NCBI GenBank assembly: GCA_030248295.1
Contig: JASANH010001234.1
Location: 806,001-870,000 of the forward strand
Reading direction: 5' to 3'
DNA length: 64,000 nt
Source of the DNA: Mesodorylaimus sp. YZB2_4
Taxonomy: Eukaryota > Nematoda > Enoplea > Dorylaimida > Dorylaimidae
A program made the position numbers and the translations under genes. Positions within the stretch are counted from its first letter, which is position 1; each line of letters starts with the position of its first letter. Below, in pieces: positions 45,101 through 55,414 of this stretch. A model generated the notes under the pieces. It worked only from the letters and a program-made list of their open reading frames with translations. It was not told the origin of the DNA and searched no databases.

Positions 45101-47617
45101 CGGGAATCGAACCCGCACCTATGAGATTATCAGTAAAAGGTACCAATCACTTTTCCACAATCCCCGTCCTCAGTTCCCCCCCCCCCCCCCCCCCCGACTT
45201 ACTTCAATCCTAACTTCTCTTCAATCAACGAGAAATATTTATGAGCACCCCCGCCAGTCGCCTTGATCACTTTCGAATTACAATCAACTCCGCCTTGTCC
45301 CGAATCGGTCATGGTTTTTTGCATAAAATCCAAACAACTTTCGATATATTTCGTTTCGAATTTAATAAAGTGCAATCGAATTCCTTCCATTTCCGATTCC
45401 GATACACGATATAAAGGATTATTCTAGAAAAAATTCAAAAATTTAAACGTAAAAAAACCAAAAATCACTAATTTACGATTCCGTGATTCGATGCCGACAC
45501 CAGCGACGTTTTTTTCCAAACCGTTGAGCAATAAGCGAGTTTTGCAAGCGAGCCGCCTGAAAAAAAGGCCAAATATGGTAAGATAGCGATGATAAGAGTG
45601 GAGACTTATGTGCTCTAGTGCTCGACTTGCATCGGTCGCGGCCCAGCGGCGTCTGCCTCACTCTTACAGGAGAGGGTTCGACTCCCGCCTAGGTAAAAAA
45701 TGATTGTCAATCTATGTGCTTTGCTATGGATAAAATACGACACGACATAAGGACACCCCATCCAACCATGCACTCCTGGTCTGGGGCCTCCTTCACCAGC
45801 ACTTACACTCTAAATCCTACGAAGGATTCGGAGCACAGAACACAGAGTCGTGGTGAAACAGGTCCCTGCAGAGGACACAGCTGTCGCCTGACATCCTCGC
45901 AGGAATGTGTCAAATACAGTTTAGATAAGGACAGGGCACTGCTATCAACTATGGTCCAAGCAGACGAACATGTTCAAGCCAGCACAACCAGTCACACACT
46001 GCTGTGCAGTGACAACACCCATGTGCTAGGTGCCTCAGTGCACAGGGTGTACACTAGATGTGTGCACCCTCATTTGTTATCCTCCCTGTCAGGGCCGGAG
46101 CGACAGAGAGGCCGACCCCCTCCCACAGCAGCACAGCAGACTCCTCCTTGGTCCCCCTGGGCCCCTGCAGTGCAGTCCACATGTGCCAGGCTCACCGAAA
46201 ATGGCTATGGCCACCCAGAAACCAGCATCGACCGACCCACCGACCCGGCTGAACCCCCCCCCCCATCCGGGCCGGGCGGTTGGGGGAACCCCCCCAAGCT
46301 GGGGCGGCCGCCTACCCCCCAAAATCTTGTCTGGCGTCCAGTCATGTCTTCATGCAGGCAGCTACGATCGACAGTATAACCCACTGGACTGGCCGCCCAT
46401 GCATGACATCGACGCTATTTTGAATTTTTGACCCCACCCACCTTCTGTGCACATAGGAGCGCAGGGGCTCATTCGGCTTGTAAGAGGTTGATTGGGGGCA
46501 ACCCTGACTGTAACGCGTCAGTTCTATTCTGGCTGAAGACATCAGTTTGGGAAACGCGTTCTCAGAGAGGGATCTGGCCCTGGGCGACTCACCAGGAATT
46601 CAATTGGAGGTGGAAGTGGTGGACGCCCATGCCGCCCTAGATTGAGAAAACTGGTCCAATTCCCAGTCGGGGCCCTCCGTTCTTGCCCTCTATCATCCGG
46701 GGAGCAGCCCTTAGTGGAGCTGTCAGAGGGAACCTTCCATAAGAGGTGGTAGCCTCACAATACATGCTCGTCAGTATGACTGCTGGCTGGCAACTGGCAA
46801 AACCCATAGGAATTTGAGGTAGGTAGGGGGTCCACCCCAAAAAAATATAAAAAGCTGTCCTCATACCAGCCACCTTCCACTCTAAGAAGTCAAGTCTAAA
46901 ACGGAACGAGATATTGCAGGTGAAGTTAGACGAGAAAAATTTGTGAAATTCTACGCTGTCAGCTCAGACAGCATGATACAAGGGACAATAACGTTAACTT
47001 ATTCCCAAAGTTCCCCTTTCCTGTCCGTTTTTGTCCGAAATCCGTCAGCCCCTTCCTCCTTGACTGCGAGTTTCTGATATCGATGGTCCTTTATCAAAGG
47101 AAGCAAGTGCATCATGCCAGAAAACAAATGAGTGGGCGCAATACAACGTTGGGTCGGGTGGATCGGGTCGGTTTGGGTCGGGTCGGTCGGATCGGGTCGG
47201 TTCTGGATCGGGTCGGGCCGATCCAGCCCCTGGGTCGGGTCGGGTCGGTTTGGTGACCTCACACCCGGGTCGGTCGATGCTGGCACTCAGAAACCAGCAC
47301 CTTGTCCCCACCTCCAGCAGACCCAGGCATGTGTAACAGGCCGGGTAGTCCTGCACTGAAGACACCCTGGGGAGTGGATGGTCCACAAACCCTCCTAGTC
47401 GTCGTAGGAGTGATGCTTTCACTTTCGGCAAGCATCACTTTTTTCACCTATCGCACATGCCCCCCCCCCCCTACTCACCAATATCGATGGCAAATCTCTT
47501 GGCATTCTTTAAATTACGAAAAATTTCATCGAATGGTAAAAGTATACTTTTCGCATAGTCATTCGGTTCGGACGAGCTAATTCTTCGCGTCCGGTCGCCA
47601 TCTTCGAATGATGCCAT
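33152..47617 (-). CDS. PANK4: PANK4, pantothenate kinase fused to phosphatase
   Basis: This has a pantothenate-kinase fold followed by a DUF89 phosphatase that in mammals dephosphorylates phosphopantetheine. Exons found: 47617-47479, 45556-45477, 45423-45203, 44718-44532, 43581-43489, 43126-42958, 41529-41339, 40684-40582, 39017-38755, 35608-35521, 35226-35019, 33836-33679, 33629-33460 and 33410-33152. Kinase motifs are [35 protein letters not shown] and [14 protein letters not shown]. Phosphatase motifs are [37 protein letters not shown] and [12 protein letters not shown]. Glu in [10 protein letters not shown] and Arg in FERIGGSS are present, where human PANK4 has Val and Trp. Phase demands at least one more exon between 38755 and 35608 (about 35-40 residues), which I could not find. 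Several introns exceed 1 kb and many open with poly-G. Confidence 0.95.
33850..34595. repeat. Three tandem units, about 250-290 bases each
   Basis: Units start near 33853, 34101 and 34387 with AATTTCCCGCC or AATTTCCCGCT, then CTTATA. They continue with GTGCGCC, then TTCAAATT, and end with GACACAAGGCGCATTTAAA. Each unit starts like one end of the MITE family, so the array looks like tandem growth from a half-element. It is in the PANK4 intron between exons 35019 and 33836. Confidence 0.65.
36020..36565. repeat. GC-rich CCCGCCC-type tracts
   Basis: Many variants of CTCCCGCCC occur within an otherwise AT-leaning intron (36025-36240 and 36470-36560). No coding signal is seen. The minus strand, which is the PANK4 sense strand, is GGGCGGGAG-rich. 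Confidence 0.5.
36990..37080. repeat. CCCCRTCCCC tract, G-quadruplex potential
   Basis: CCCCGTCCCC, CCCCATCCCC and CCCCGACCCC units run for about 85 bases. The minus strand has many G4 runs spaced by two bases, a strong quadruplex pattern on the sense strand of PANK4. Confidence 0.65.
37813..38340. mobile_element. 528-base MITE, AATTTCCCGC family
   Basis: The left end is TTCAAATTTCCCGC plus AAAGCCGCTTATGACA. The right end is ACTGTCATAAGCGGCTTTAG plus GGCGGGAAATTCAAA. It is the longest copy in the window. An internal block (37.9-38.28 kb) contains inverted words around AACACATCCTGCTCGTTAGT. No transposase ORF is present. Confidence 0.75.
39540..39860. repeat. GATCGAT-rich simple sequence
   Basis: There are dozens of GATC-centred palindromes (TGATCGATC, GATCGATCGA, TGATCAG). 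The composition resembles 27.8-29.4 kb. Non-coding, in a PANK4 intron. Confidence 0.7.
41795..41905 (+). mobile_element. tRNA-like SINE, family D
   Basis: GCGGTGGTGGAGCGGCTCGG gives an A box, and CTGGGTTCGATCCCCGGTGA gives box B. They are 60 bases apart, wide as in Leu/Ser-type heads. A partial inverted relative lies at 42.87 kb. Confidence 0.6.
42868..42915 (-). mobile_element. SINE family D fragment
   Basis: On the minus strand CCAGGTTCGATTCCCGGCGA, then CGGAGGATGGTTTG, matches the 3' half of the head at 41.86-41.9 kb. Confidence 0.55.
43646..43972 (-). mobile_element. tRNA-derived SINE, family A, interrupted
   Basis: The head lies at 43972-43895 (box B GGGTTCGACTCCCGCCTGGG) and continues with AGAAAATTGATTGTCAATCT and a GTTCCTAGTGTAACC break. 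The family tail CGCGTGCGCTGTGGTGCTCG lies at about 43665-43640. An inserted segment in between contains GTTGATGTTTCAGCCGCAGA, also present at 37.63 and 44.9 kb. Confidence 0.55.
44151..44308. repeat. 20-bp minisatellite ATCGATTTGATTCGATATAA
   Basis: About 7.8 tandem units of exactly 20 bp with few substitutions lie in a PANK4 intron. It opens a spurious minus-strand frame. The high identity between units suggests recent expansion. Confidence 0.95.
45090..45150 (-). mobile_element. tRNA-like SINE fragment, family C
   Basis: On the minus strand GTGCGGGTTCGATTCCCGCT, then CGATGCAAATG. The T-arm is good but no cloverleaf can be closed. Confidence 0.5.
45630..45730 (+). mobile_element. tRNA-derived SINE, family A
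   Basis: GTCGCGGCCCAGCGGCGTCT and GGGTTCGACTCCCGCCTAGG, followed by AAAAAATGATTGTCAATCTA, match the minus-strand copy at 43.9 kb. It is in PANK4 intron 1. Confidence 0.65.
47185..47284. repeat. GGGTCGG tract next to GGTCGATGCTGGC
   Basis: A run of GGGTCGGNTCGG-type units ends in GGTCGGTCGATGCTGGC. The same anchor word, in either orientation, borders GATC/CCG-rich tracts at 35.96, 36.81, 46.22, 54.45 and 54.80 kb. Confidence 0.6.
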
Positions 47618-48536
47618 TTTTCTTTTCCTGACCACCACTCGGCCACTTCGTGCACTGGCTCGTCTCGGTGATAAGCAAAGTACAGACGTAGCAATAAATC
47701 GACGATGCTCGCTGATGCCCCGTCGACAAATTGAACACTGAAGGGAAGCCAAGAACATTCCACGCCACCAGTCAGCCGGTGCGCATCGTTGCCGAGATGG
47801 AAAACGGTACAAAGGCCGATCGACTGCACGCAAACAAGTGACATGTACTCGGTGCGCACTCCCGTATATGGCACAGCCCCCCCCCCCCGTCGCAAGAGAA
47901 ACTCGACTGTACCCAGTAAGCACAGATCCCCACCTGGACACCCAGAACCAAACTCAAATAGCCTGCACCCTGGTGACCACCGTATATGGCGCTAGCTCCC
48001 CCCCTGACGACCATGTCCAGACCAACCAAGGGATCATCCACTCCCAGCAGTATATGACCAATCAAACCAGCACCCTCTGGACCCCCAGGAGCTACCCAGT
48101 CTACAGTGGGCAAGCACAGTATACGGCATTGGCACTACACCCATCACGAAACCCATGCTCTCCCATGAATACTCCACTTCCAGCAGTATTTGTCCCATCA
48201 TACCAGCACCCTCGGAACTACCCATTATAAAGCCCAGCACTCACACCACACAACACGTCAAGAATGCTCTCAAGTAGCCTCGCATGACAAGCAGTGATCA
48301 TGACAGGCACAGACTCCAAAGCACGTTTATTATCGCATCATATAGCACATAAAAACCATGAAAGCCTACAGCACAGTAGAGTACTCGCCCAGGAAGGAAG
48401 GCCGGATGAATTGAATTAGATGGATAAGCCACAGAGTCTCCCCTCCTTCCACAACAGCTAAACGTACCTAAAATCACTGCACAAAAGCGCGTTGAAAGAA
48501 CTTGTTGAAACTGAATATAAGCATCGTTTTTTTACT
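47618..48536. other. PANK4 upstream region and GID8 3' flank
   Basis: This lies between the PANK4 start and the GID8 stop. It contains a degenerate tandem block (about 47868-48235) in which CGTATATGGCRCWRGC and CCAGCAGTATWTG recur, plus poly-C at 47878. A TTTATT at 48327 reads AATAAA on the minus strand and could be the GID8 polyadenylation signal. Confidence 0.45.
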
Positions 48537-49511
48537 TCAATTCGTAGCCGATGTTGAATTGTTGCTCGTAGCCGTGACTGATTTACGTTTCGTATTTTGT
48601 ATAGTTGCCTCGGCCATATCGGTCATTTTCGGATATGATACTTGACGTCGATCGAGTTGATCTTGCGCCCATAATACCAATTGTACCAGTGATTCCAACT
48701 TTGGCGAACCAGCGCAATTATCCGCCTCCAAAATGGCTGCGTTCACTTCGCTAGCCACCTGAAAATGAAATTGTTTATGAAAGATCAAAATTTTACAGCT
48801 TTTCCATCTCCTAAAATTGTATTTCCTCAAAAAAACGAGATGAAGGACAACTTACTCGAAATCTGTGCGCATTGCTCATTAAATCGCCGAAGGGAGATTG
48901 TTCAGGGTGTTCAAAGGCCAATAAACCCAAAGTACGTTCTAATTCTTTCAATAATTTAATATTCTCTTCTCCCTTTTCTGCCAATTGTTCTTGAGCAAAC
49001 TTCAAAGCGTCATCGACGCGTTGTTGTCGTATTAACTCAATTAATTGTTGTTGCTGAAAACGAACATTCAATGTAGGCGTTCAAAAACATTCAAAAATTT
49101 AAAATTAGTACGGCCTATGCTTACTAGCAAGTAAAAGTGAAGAGTTTTATTATTTTCCAACAGCTCTGGATGCAGATCATTGATCATAGAAATAGCCTCG
49201 ACAATTTGACCATCGTGCACAGCTTGACGAATTCGAATGCGTGCTTCCAGAGTTTCGGAATAAGCGCCGGAAGGAAAATTAATGCCAGATTCTTCGCTAA
49301 ATTTTTCGGCTGCTTCTTTATATCCTTCTAAGGAAAAAAAAGAGTTAAATTATAAACATACCTATTTGAAACACGAAGAAATTCTTTGGATTCGAGTCTG
49401 AAATTTACCTGTCACTAAATAATCCATTACTAGCCTATTCATATCGCTATGAGACACTTGAAAATCGCCGAGCCAACTCTCTAGCGACCACTCGTTTGAA
49501 TTCGACGCCAT
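48537..49511 (-). CDS. GID8: GID8, GID/CTLH E3 ligase scaffold subunit
   Basis: This is a core scaffold of the GID/CTLH ubiquitin ligase, which in yeast degrades gluconeogenic enzymes. Exons 49511-49409, 49327-49125, 49053-48856 and 48758-48537 give 241 residues (human about 228). LisH comes first ([13 protein letters not shown]). CTLH follows ([19 protein letters not shown], then [11 protein letters not shown]). CRA is last ([20 protein letters not shown], then [19 protein letters not shown] and YPKMTD). The tail after ATIQN is Ser/Thr/Asn-rich and longer than in vertebrates. Introns are short. The start is fixed by the first in-frame Met before LisH. It lies in tandem with PANK4 and the TARP-like gene but with large gaps, so there is no operon sign. 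Confidence 0.95.
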
Positions 49512-50857
49512 TGTTGACACTCCTACGAAATTAGCGATTCCTTATTTTACAAAAACTCGGGGACCGAAAAATCTAAAAACAGGAAACAGGAAAACAGAAA
49601 TAACGGCGGCTACAGTAATCTGCCCGTGCGCACATTTTGTGCGCGAAATTAGATAATATTGGTGTGAGCGGTAAAACAGCCTGAGCGCGCAATAAAGAGG
49701 GAAATTTAAAATTTTTACAGCAAAATCTTACGAGTGCTCAAAACTGGCATTGAAATTTACTGGTCGTTTAGCTAGGTGTCTGAGCTCTTTTTAAGTACTT
49801 TCTTACAGGTTTATCTTCACTCTGCACAAGAAATGTGAGGTGTCAGAAACAAAAACCAGAACAAACTATACACTGATGTACCGTATATTTTTACAATGCA
49901 CTGGTCGCGGCTGGCATAGCAAATACAACAGTGGACTGTTTGGGGGATGGGGCTGGTAGCAGAGGGCAGGTGGAGAGTTGGGAGGAGGAGTAGGGGAGTC
50001 TTGTGTCGACTGCACATCTGTAACTGGTCTCCTCGTCTTCTTCCTCATCGTGCTCTTCTAATGTCATTACTGACGGGACCTGATACGATGAGTGATCGTA
50101 AGGCGGTGGAAGCGAAGATCGAGCTGACGTCTTCCGCCAGTTGTGTTGTTGTTTGGGATCTGAAATGGGGAAGGAACGATCTGCAGTGAAATATGGACAC
50201 AGCCCCCCATTGGCAAGACCTCTGGCGTTTGGCGTTAGCGCAGGGGTCCTGTCAACTGTGTGGTCCTCACAATTCAAAAACGTAGGAAGCAAAGGGAGAA
50301 AAAGTTGTAGCTGAAACCATATTTTACTCTGTGTGCTAAGAATGTTGCGCTCCCAGTCTGAATGCAGCGGAATTCCAAAATGAGTGGCTGAATTGGGGGT
50401 AGGGAAAACCAAGCGGAAAACCTACTGAGGACATTGGAAGAGCACATTCGAACACTGGGTAAAGTATGGTTACAGGTAGGAGTCACCAAGTGAATACAGC
50501 TGTGGCTGAAACCATATTTTCCTACATGAGTGTCTAAATTGAGGCAGAGAAAAAGCAGGCAAGGAAACCTACAGTGCAAACTAGAAGGTCTCATTCTAAC
50601 ATTGGGTAAAATAGTGTTTCAGGTCGAAGTTCACCAAGTAATTAAAGCTACGGCTGAAAACATATTTTACTCTGTAAGTAAAAAATGCTGCGCTTCTACT
50701 CTGAATGCAGCGAAATTCCTAAATCGGTGTCTGAATTGAGGTAGAGAAAAAGCGGGCAAGAAAACCTGAAGTTGACATTCGAAGAGCTCATTCTAGCCCT
50801 GGGTAAAGTATGGTTTCAGGCAGTAGTACATCATGGTTGTCGGTCATCACGTGGAAG
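49512..50857. other. GID8 upstream region
   Basis: This lies between the GID8 start and the stop of the TARP-like gene. No exon is recognised. Long open frames here overlap on both strands and lack motifs. The right half is the hairpin repeat array. Confidence 0.45.
50305..50830. repeat. Hairpin repeat array, period about 145-200
   Basis: Arms GGGTAAARTATGGTTWCAGG (about 50459, 50602, 50801) alternate with inverted arms GCTGAAACCATATTTTMC (50313, 50506, 50653). The motif is the same as in transaldolase intron 5 and the last cytohesin intron. Confidence 0.75.
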
Positions 50858-53800
50858 TCATTTACCTGCCCCCAGTGCGAGGAATAAGGAGGCTGTACTG
50901 CTCTTGGCACTGGCCCTATCATTTGGACTATGCGGATTGGAGACTGTACTGGAAAATGAGAAAGTGTCAGCGCCGCCTGGCCGTGCTGAACTGCGGGCGA
51001 ATCGACTATTCCTCGGTCTGTCGCCGCTCATTCGCTTGGCAGGCAAGACGGAGAGGCCCACACCTCCGAAGCTGGCCAGCATATTTGACCGTAGCAGCGC
51101 CCGTATTTGGTATCTATTGTACATTTGTTCGTCGTGTTTGGCCATGTAAACCGAGAGCACGAGGAAGGCGGCCAGTTCGGTGCATATGTAGGAGGTCACC
51201 GCATTGTAGAATGAGAAGCCGTAGTGGTAGTAGAACATGGGCTTGTCCAATGTCGACTCGGGCCAGATCTTCTTGCCCACTTCGCGTGTCACATTGGCCA
51301 CGTAGAGGACGAGACACAAGAGCAATATCATGCCTGAAAAGGTTCGTAAAGATGCACCGGGTCAAGGGTTTCCCTCACCCATGCCTGCATCCCACATGCA
51401 CCATAGTAACCTGAATCTTAGTCCTCCATAACAAACGATTTCACGGGCCTCGAATAGCTCAAAATTCGAATTTCCCGCGGTGAGCGGCTTATGACAGTTT
51501 TTTGCTAATCATAAGCGAACAGCGGGAAATTCAAAATTTGAGGTGTGTGAAATGGTCTATAAAAAGATGTGCGTACCCACACCACAAATGTAGGGCATGG
51601 CTAAGTACAGATGCTGGCGCGGCAAGACCTGTGAACCATCACGTCTGGTAACAAGCAGGATCCTGTCCGCCTATCCAGCCTGGAGGTACCAAGTCGGCTT
51701 ACCTGCGAAAATATGACAAACTCCAGTCGTCAAGGCCGTCAGTGCCGATCCGCCTTTGATATTGCACACCATGGTTGCTAGTAGAGCGCAGTAGGACATA
51801 CTCGTCGAAGCGACCAGGACAAAAACGACCTTGCGTACTGCAACTGAAATTAAAACTCTGCTGCAATTAACTTGCAGTCACTGAAGAGCTTGGTTTTCTC
51901 TATGTTTGTGCTGCAAGTACAAATTATCTGTCGCAATTAATCTATACAGGCCGCTTTTGTGCAGTCAAATAGCATCCGACTGCCCTATATCATAAAGGGT
52001 CGATTCTGCGAGGCTGTTCCGCCTATTCCGCCTTTCCCTCTCTCCTTCCCTCTCCCCCTTGCCCTTCGCCCTCCAGCCTAGTACTATCCATCAACATATG
52101 AGCATCACGGCTAACAGAACAAACCCAATTTCATAAAGCGCTCTTGAACGACACGTCATTGCCAGATGGTCCAACGACCTAGGAGACTTCGTGAGACTGG
52201 CAGGGCGTACCAGATGAACCGAGTGCACGACTTACTTTCGACTGACATGGTCGTGTCTGCAGATTCCTCGATAATGAAATGATCGATGCGGCGGCAGTGG
52301 AAAGGTACTTCAGCTGAAAAGAGCCAAGATTGCCGCAGCCAAAAGGGGCTGTTCTCAATGGAAAACTCCTGACATGTCTTTTAAAAATTTTTGTGGACTC
52401 TGCTCCGCTCGAAGAGAGTCCGCTTTTGCTTACAGCCAGCAGTCAAATAAGGCGAGGCTATGCGGGCAGCGCACATGCACAGCAGAGTCCCTCTGTGCGT
52501 CTCGTCTCACAGTCAGGCAAAAAGGGCGCAAGTGAATACCGAACAGTTATTCTTTTTAAATACAAAACTATGTCGAAGAAATACATGAGCGTAAAAGCGA
52601 AATCGAAATGAAACATTAAATTCAGGGTGGCATTAAAATCGAATACGCACTGAGTTGTTAGTCTTCGCTTGACCGCTGGTTATTGCCTCATGGCAGTTCC
52701 AAAGTCCAATTGGAAATATTGGATTACGCCTCACACCTCGCCGATTTGGTTTACCAATCCACGTGTCCTCAAAGTAATCGACGACGGGCTGCGCCTCTGC
52801 GGGCTCATGGCCAGATAATTCCTCGAAGGCATCGACGACGTCAGGTGGCGGAACAAACGCTAGAGCTAGCAACATTCTCATTTCAAGCGCAAAATCTTTA
52901 TCATTTGCGTATCGTGCTTGCAATCCCGTTGCTTGAATTCGGCGCCATACACACTGCGAGAAATGGAAAAAGCATCCGCGGCGTGCTGCATTTGGAAACT
53001 CCGAGGCAAAGCTGTTGATTGATGCAAGCTCGAAATCGGTCATTATCGATTGCGGATTCAAATTCGGATTTAAATTTCTCAACTCGGCCAGCAGACGCGT
53101 GTTTGTCGCTTCAGTCTTATCTGGCAATAAAGCAAATACTGATGGAATGACGTTATGGTGATGAACTCCGTGAATCATATTCAACTGCTCAAATAAAGGT
53201 GGTGCCGTTTTGAAAGTACCATCCGCGAACCAATTAGGACTTCTTGCAAGCAACTCCAAGTTGCGTTGTGTAGAAAAAACAAGAATTCGATTTGGACCCT
53301 GACCGATATCTCGAAGCAGGAACGGCTCACCAGCCAAAGTTTGTTGATATTCAGGGGGAAACCAGTTCCTCGAGTGAATGAGAGTTTGGTGGGAGCAGCA
53401 AGAATCCCTCTGCGAACGCGTTGAACAGCTTTCTTCAAAAATGGTATCGAGGGCAAGTGACCTTGAACAGCGGCTGACAACCGAATTGTGGAGACAGCAA
53501 TGACTTGATGAGTCGAATCTTGAGTCACAGCAGCTCGATCTTTCATATTAGCGATCGTTTTTTTCCCGACTGCTTGAGCTGGATCGGGCGCATGGTTGTG
53601 ATCGCCAGGCTGCTATGTGATCGCGTCTCCGGCTGTTTGCACTCGGGCCAAACAGTGTCCATTGCTTTGCTTGTACAAATTTAATTTCCAGTCGATTTTT
53701 TCTCCAATAGAATTTTCCTTTCGATAGATATATCCGTTACGCAAAAGCTGATCATGGCCTTTTTGACTTCGCACGAATTCTAGAGGCATGATTCGAGAGT

Positions 53801-55414
53801 CGCCACTGACCAGTCGGAATGCACTATGCTATGGTCACCAGTCCATAAATGGCGCACATGAAGCTGTGTTTTATCCTACGCGTCTTTGTTCCTTTTCTTT
53901 TGCATTTCTGCGCCCTTTTGTCTATGCGCCCTAATTACTGATGCGCCCTTTTTGGATGCGCCCTTTTTGCTGCGTCCTTTTTGCGTAGATTCGTGCGTCT
54001 CCGCACAAGGGAATCCTGGACCAATGTCAAGGCGGGCTCTGCCTCCCTGCTCGTGCCAGCCCACATAGCAGCCCCCTATACAAGTGGGTCTCCACTGGCA
54101 GCAACTCCACACGAGGGTCTCCTGGACCAGACACCGATTCCCTGTGACCATGTCAGTTGGGCGCAGACTCCTGCTCGTGCTCGACACCCAAGATTCGTTT
54201 GGCTGCCGTCTCCACTCGCGATCAGAGTACCCCGACGGTGAGACACCCACGGTCTGTCTAGCAAGTTTAGCCAGGGGAATTAAATCCTCCCTTGCAGTAT
54301 ACGAGGGTAGACGAGCGCCACACCACTGCGCCAAGTCAAACGAGGCTGTGACGTGATTAGCATGCCATACTGGGAGATATGTATGTCATGGGTGTCTGGA
54401 GGAGGACAAGGCTTATCCTATGGCGGTGATAACATTTCATAATGCCTGCGGCCAGCATCGACCGATCCACCAGCCTGGCCGAGCTGATCCGCTGATCCGA
54501 GGGGTGGATCGGTTGCTGATCCGATCCAACTGCCAAAATGGCAACTAACATTTTTCGCGCTTTATCTGCTAGGAAATGATAAAATGTGACAAACTATGAC
54601 GAGAAAATCCCGTTTTTTCTTTCGAATCAGTGCTGCTTAGCTCTCCTGTGTCCTTTGGTGACCTGTGTCCTGTGTCTAACAGAGAGTGACAACGAGGAAC
54701 CATGGCAGGTGGGTGAGGACGCAGTGCAAACACGTCATCCCCATCTATCTTCTATTATTCGGAGCGGATCGGGGTCGGGATCCAGGCCTAGGGTCGGATC
54801 AGTCGATGCTGGGCCTGTGGTGGGGGCACGATCAGGCAGATCAGATCAGTCAGATGTGCCCGATACTCCCATTCAAGCAGTCAACTAGGCATAAGATCGC
54901 TCCTTCACCTGTTTGGATCCCAAGGGAGTGACAGATAGAAGAGAATGACCATGGGCTTCTGCATGACCTTAATTTATCAACAGAACCTTGCGGCCTCTAT
55001 GGCTGACGTAAGACTGAGCGATTTCTCGCTCTGATATTTTTGCGTCCTAGCTCTGGCTTCTTGCTGGAACACTCTCACCATTCCAGTCGACACCCATTCC
55101 CTGGCAAGGGGCTTACACCCTTGGAGCCTGTTGAACACCCTGCATATCAGTTACTTACGTTCCTCGTAACAAAACATCCATGGCCCCATGGTGGCATTTT
55201 TGAAGAATCGAGGCAGCATGTACTCCGGAATGGACTCGTTGGCCGAATGATTAAAGTACTTGAGCCATTCGGCCGTGTACAGCCAGCGATTAGTTGAGCA
55301 GCCGATGGTCATCGTGGCTGAGGACAAAGTAGCAAATAAAAGTGCCAGGCGGATAAAAATGACACGATTTCTGGAAGACAATTTCATAATACGACTTTGA
55401 TTTATTCGCATCAT
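50858..55414 (-). CDS. TARP / calcium-channel gamma-like four-pass protein
   Basis: This is a claudin-fold tetraspan of the CACNG/stargazin group, auxiliary subunits of calcium channels or AMPA receptors at the plasma membrane. Exons 55414-55159, 52313-52236, 51843-51703 and 51333-50858 give about 316 residues. TM1 is at residues about 15-40. The extracellular loop has TIGCSTNRWLY, N-glycosylation sites NHS, NES and NAT, and CYEEPEVPFHCRRIDHF, which fits the CACNG CKxIDHF signature. TM2 is VVFVLVASTSMSYCALLATM. TM3 is GMILLLCLVLYVANV. TM4 follows YHYGFSFYNAVTSYI. The 100-residue Ser/Arg tail lacks the PDZ ligand TTPV. The stop is right after GTAAAT, so an extra 3' exon is possible. The start is Met 55414 or 55387. 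Intron 1 (2.8 kb) holds a MULE. Confidence 0.82.
51463..51538. mobile_element. Minimal 76-base MITE
   Basis: The two ends (AATTTCCCGC, GCGGCTTATGACAG and inverse CATAAGCG, GCGGGAAATT) are almost fused, forming one hairpin. It shows the smallest unit of the family and lies in the third intron of the TARP-like gene. Confidence 0.7.
52519..53970 (-). pseudogene. FLYWCH-MULE transposase, broken
   Basis: This is a degenerate Mutator-like element in intron 1 of the TARP-like gene, in the same orientation. A FLYWCH-like zinc finger (from 53789: EFVRSQKGHDQLLRNGYIYR, DWKLNLYKQ, HCLARVQT, GDHNHAP) is followed by an in-frame stop. KDRAAVTQDS and LPSIPFLKKAVQRVRR follow. A frameshift near 53340-53370 leads into the MULE core (ARSPNWFADGTFKTAPPLFE, LLPDKTEATNTRLL, TDFELASINSF, GCFFHFSQCVWRRIQ). 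The first FLYWCH cysteine appears lost, and the frame ends soon after KTNNSV, before the usual EGWH. AAAAAGGGCGCA at 52519 and inverted TGCGCCCTTTTT copies at 53911-53968 look like terminal repeats, clustered four times on the right. Confidence 0.85.
53970..55158. other. Rest of TARP-like intron 1
   Basis: Non-coding. Contains two modules with GGCCAGCATCGACCGATCC-like words (54451 and, inverted, about 54797) next to GGATCGG-rich tracts. No tRNA head or exon is seen. Confidence 0.45.

Noticed and set aside
45714..46379. 221-codon plus-strand frame in PANK4 intron 1
   Set aside because: Low-complexity Pro/Ser/Thr, no domain, overlaps other open frames, and contains poly-C and GC modules.
49891..50412. 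173-codon minus-strand frame upstream of GID8
   Set aside because: No motif. It runs into the hairpin repeat array and coexists with an equally open opposite frame.
51590..51650. Possible small extra exon of the TARP-like gene
   Set aside because: Adding it breaks the reading phase. The flanking exons already join in phase and match the family directly.
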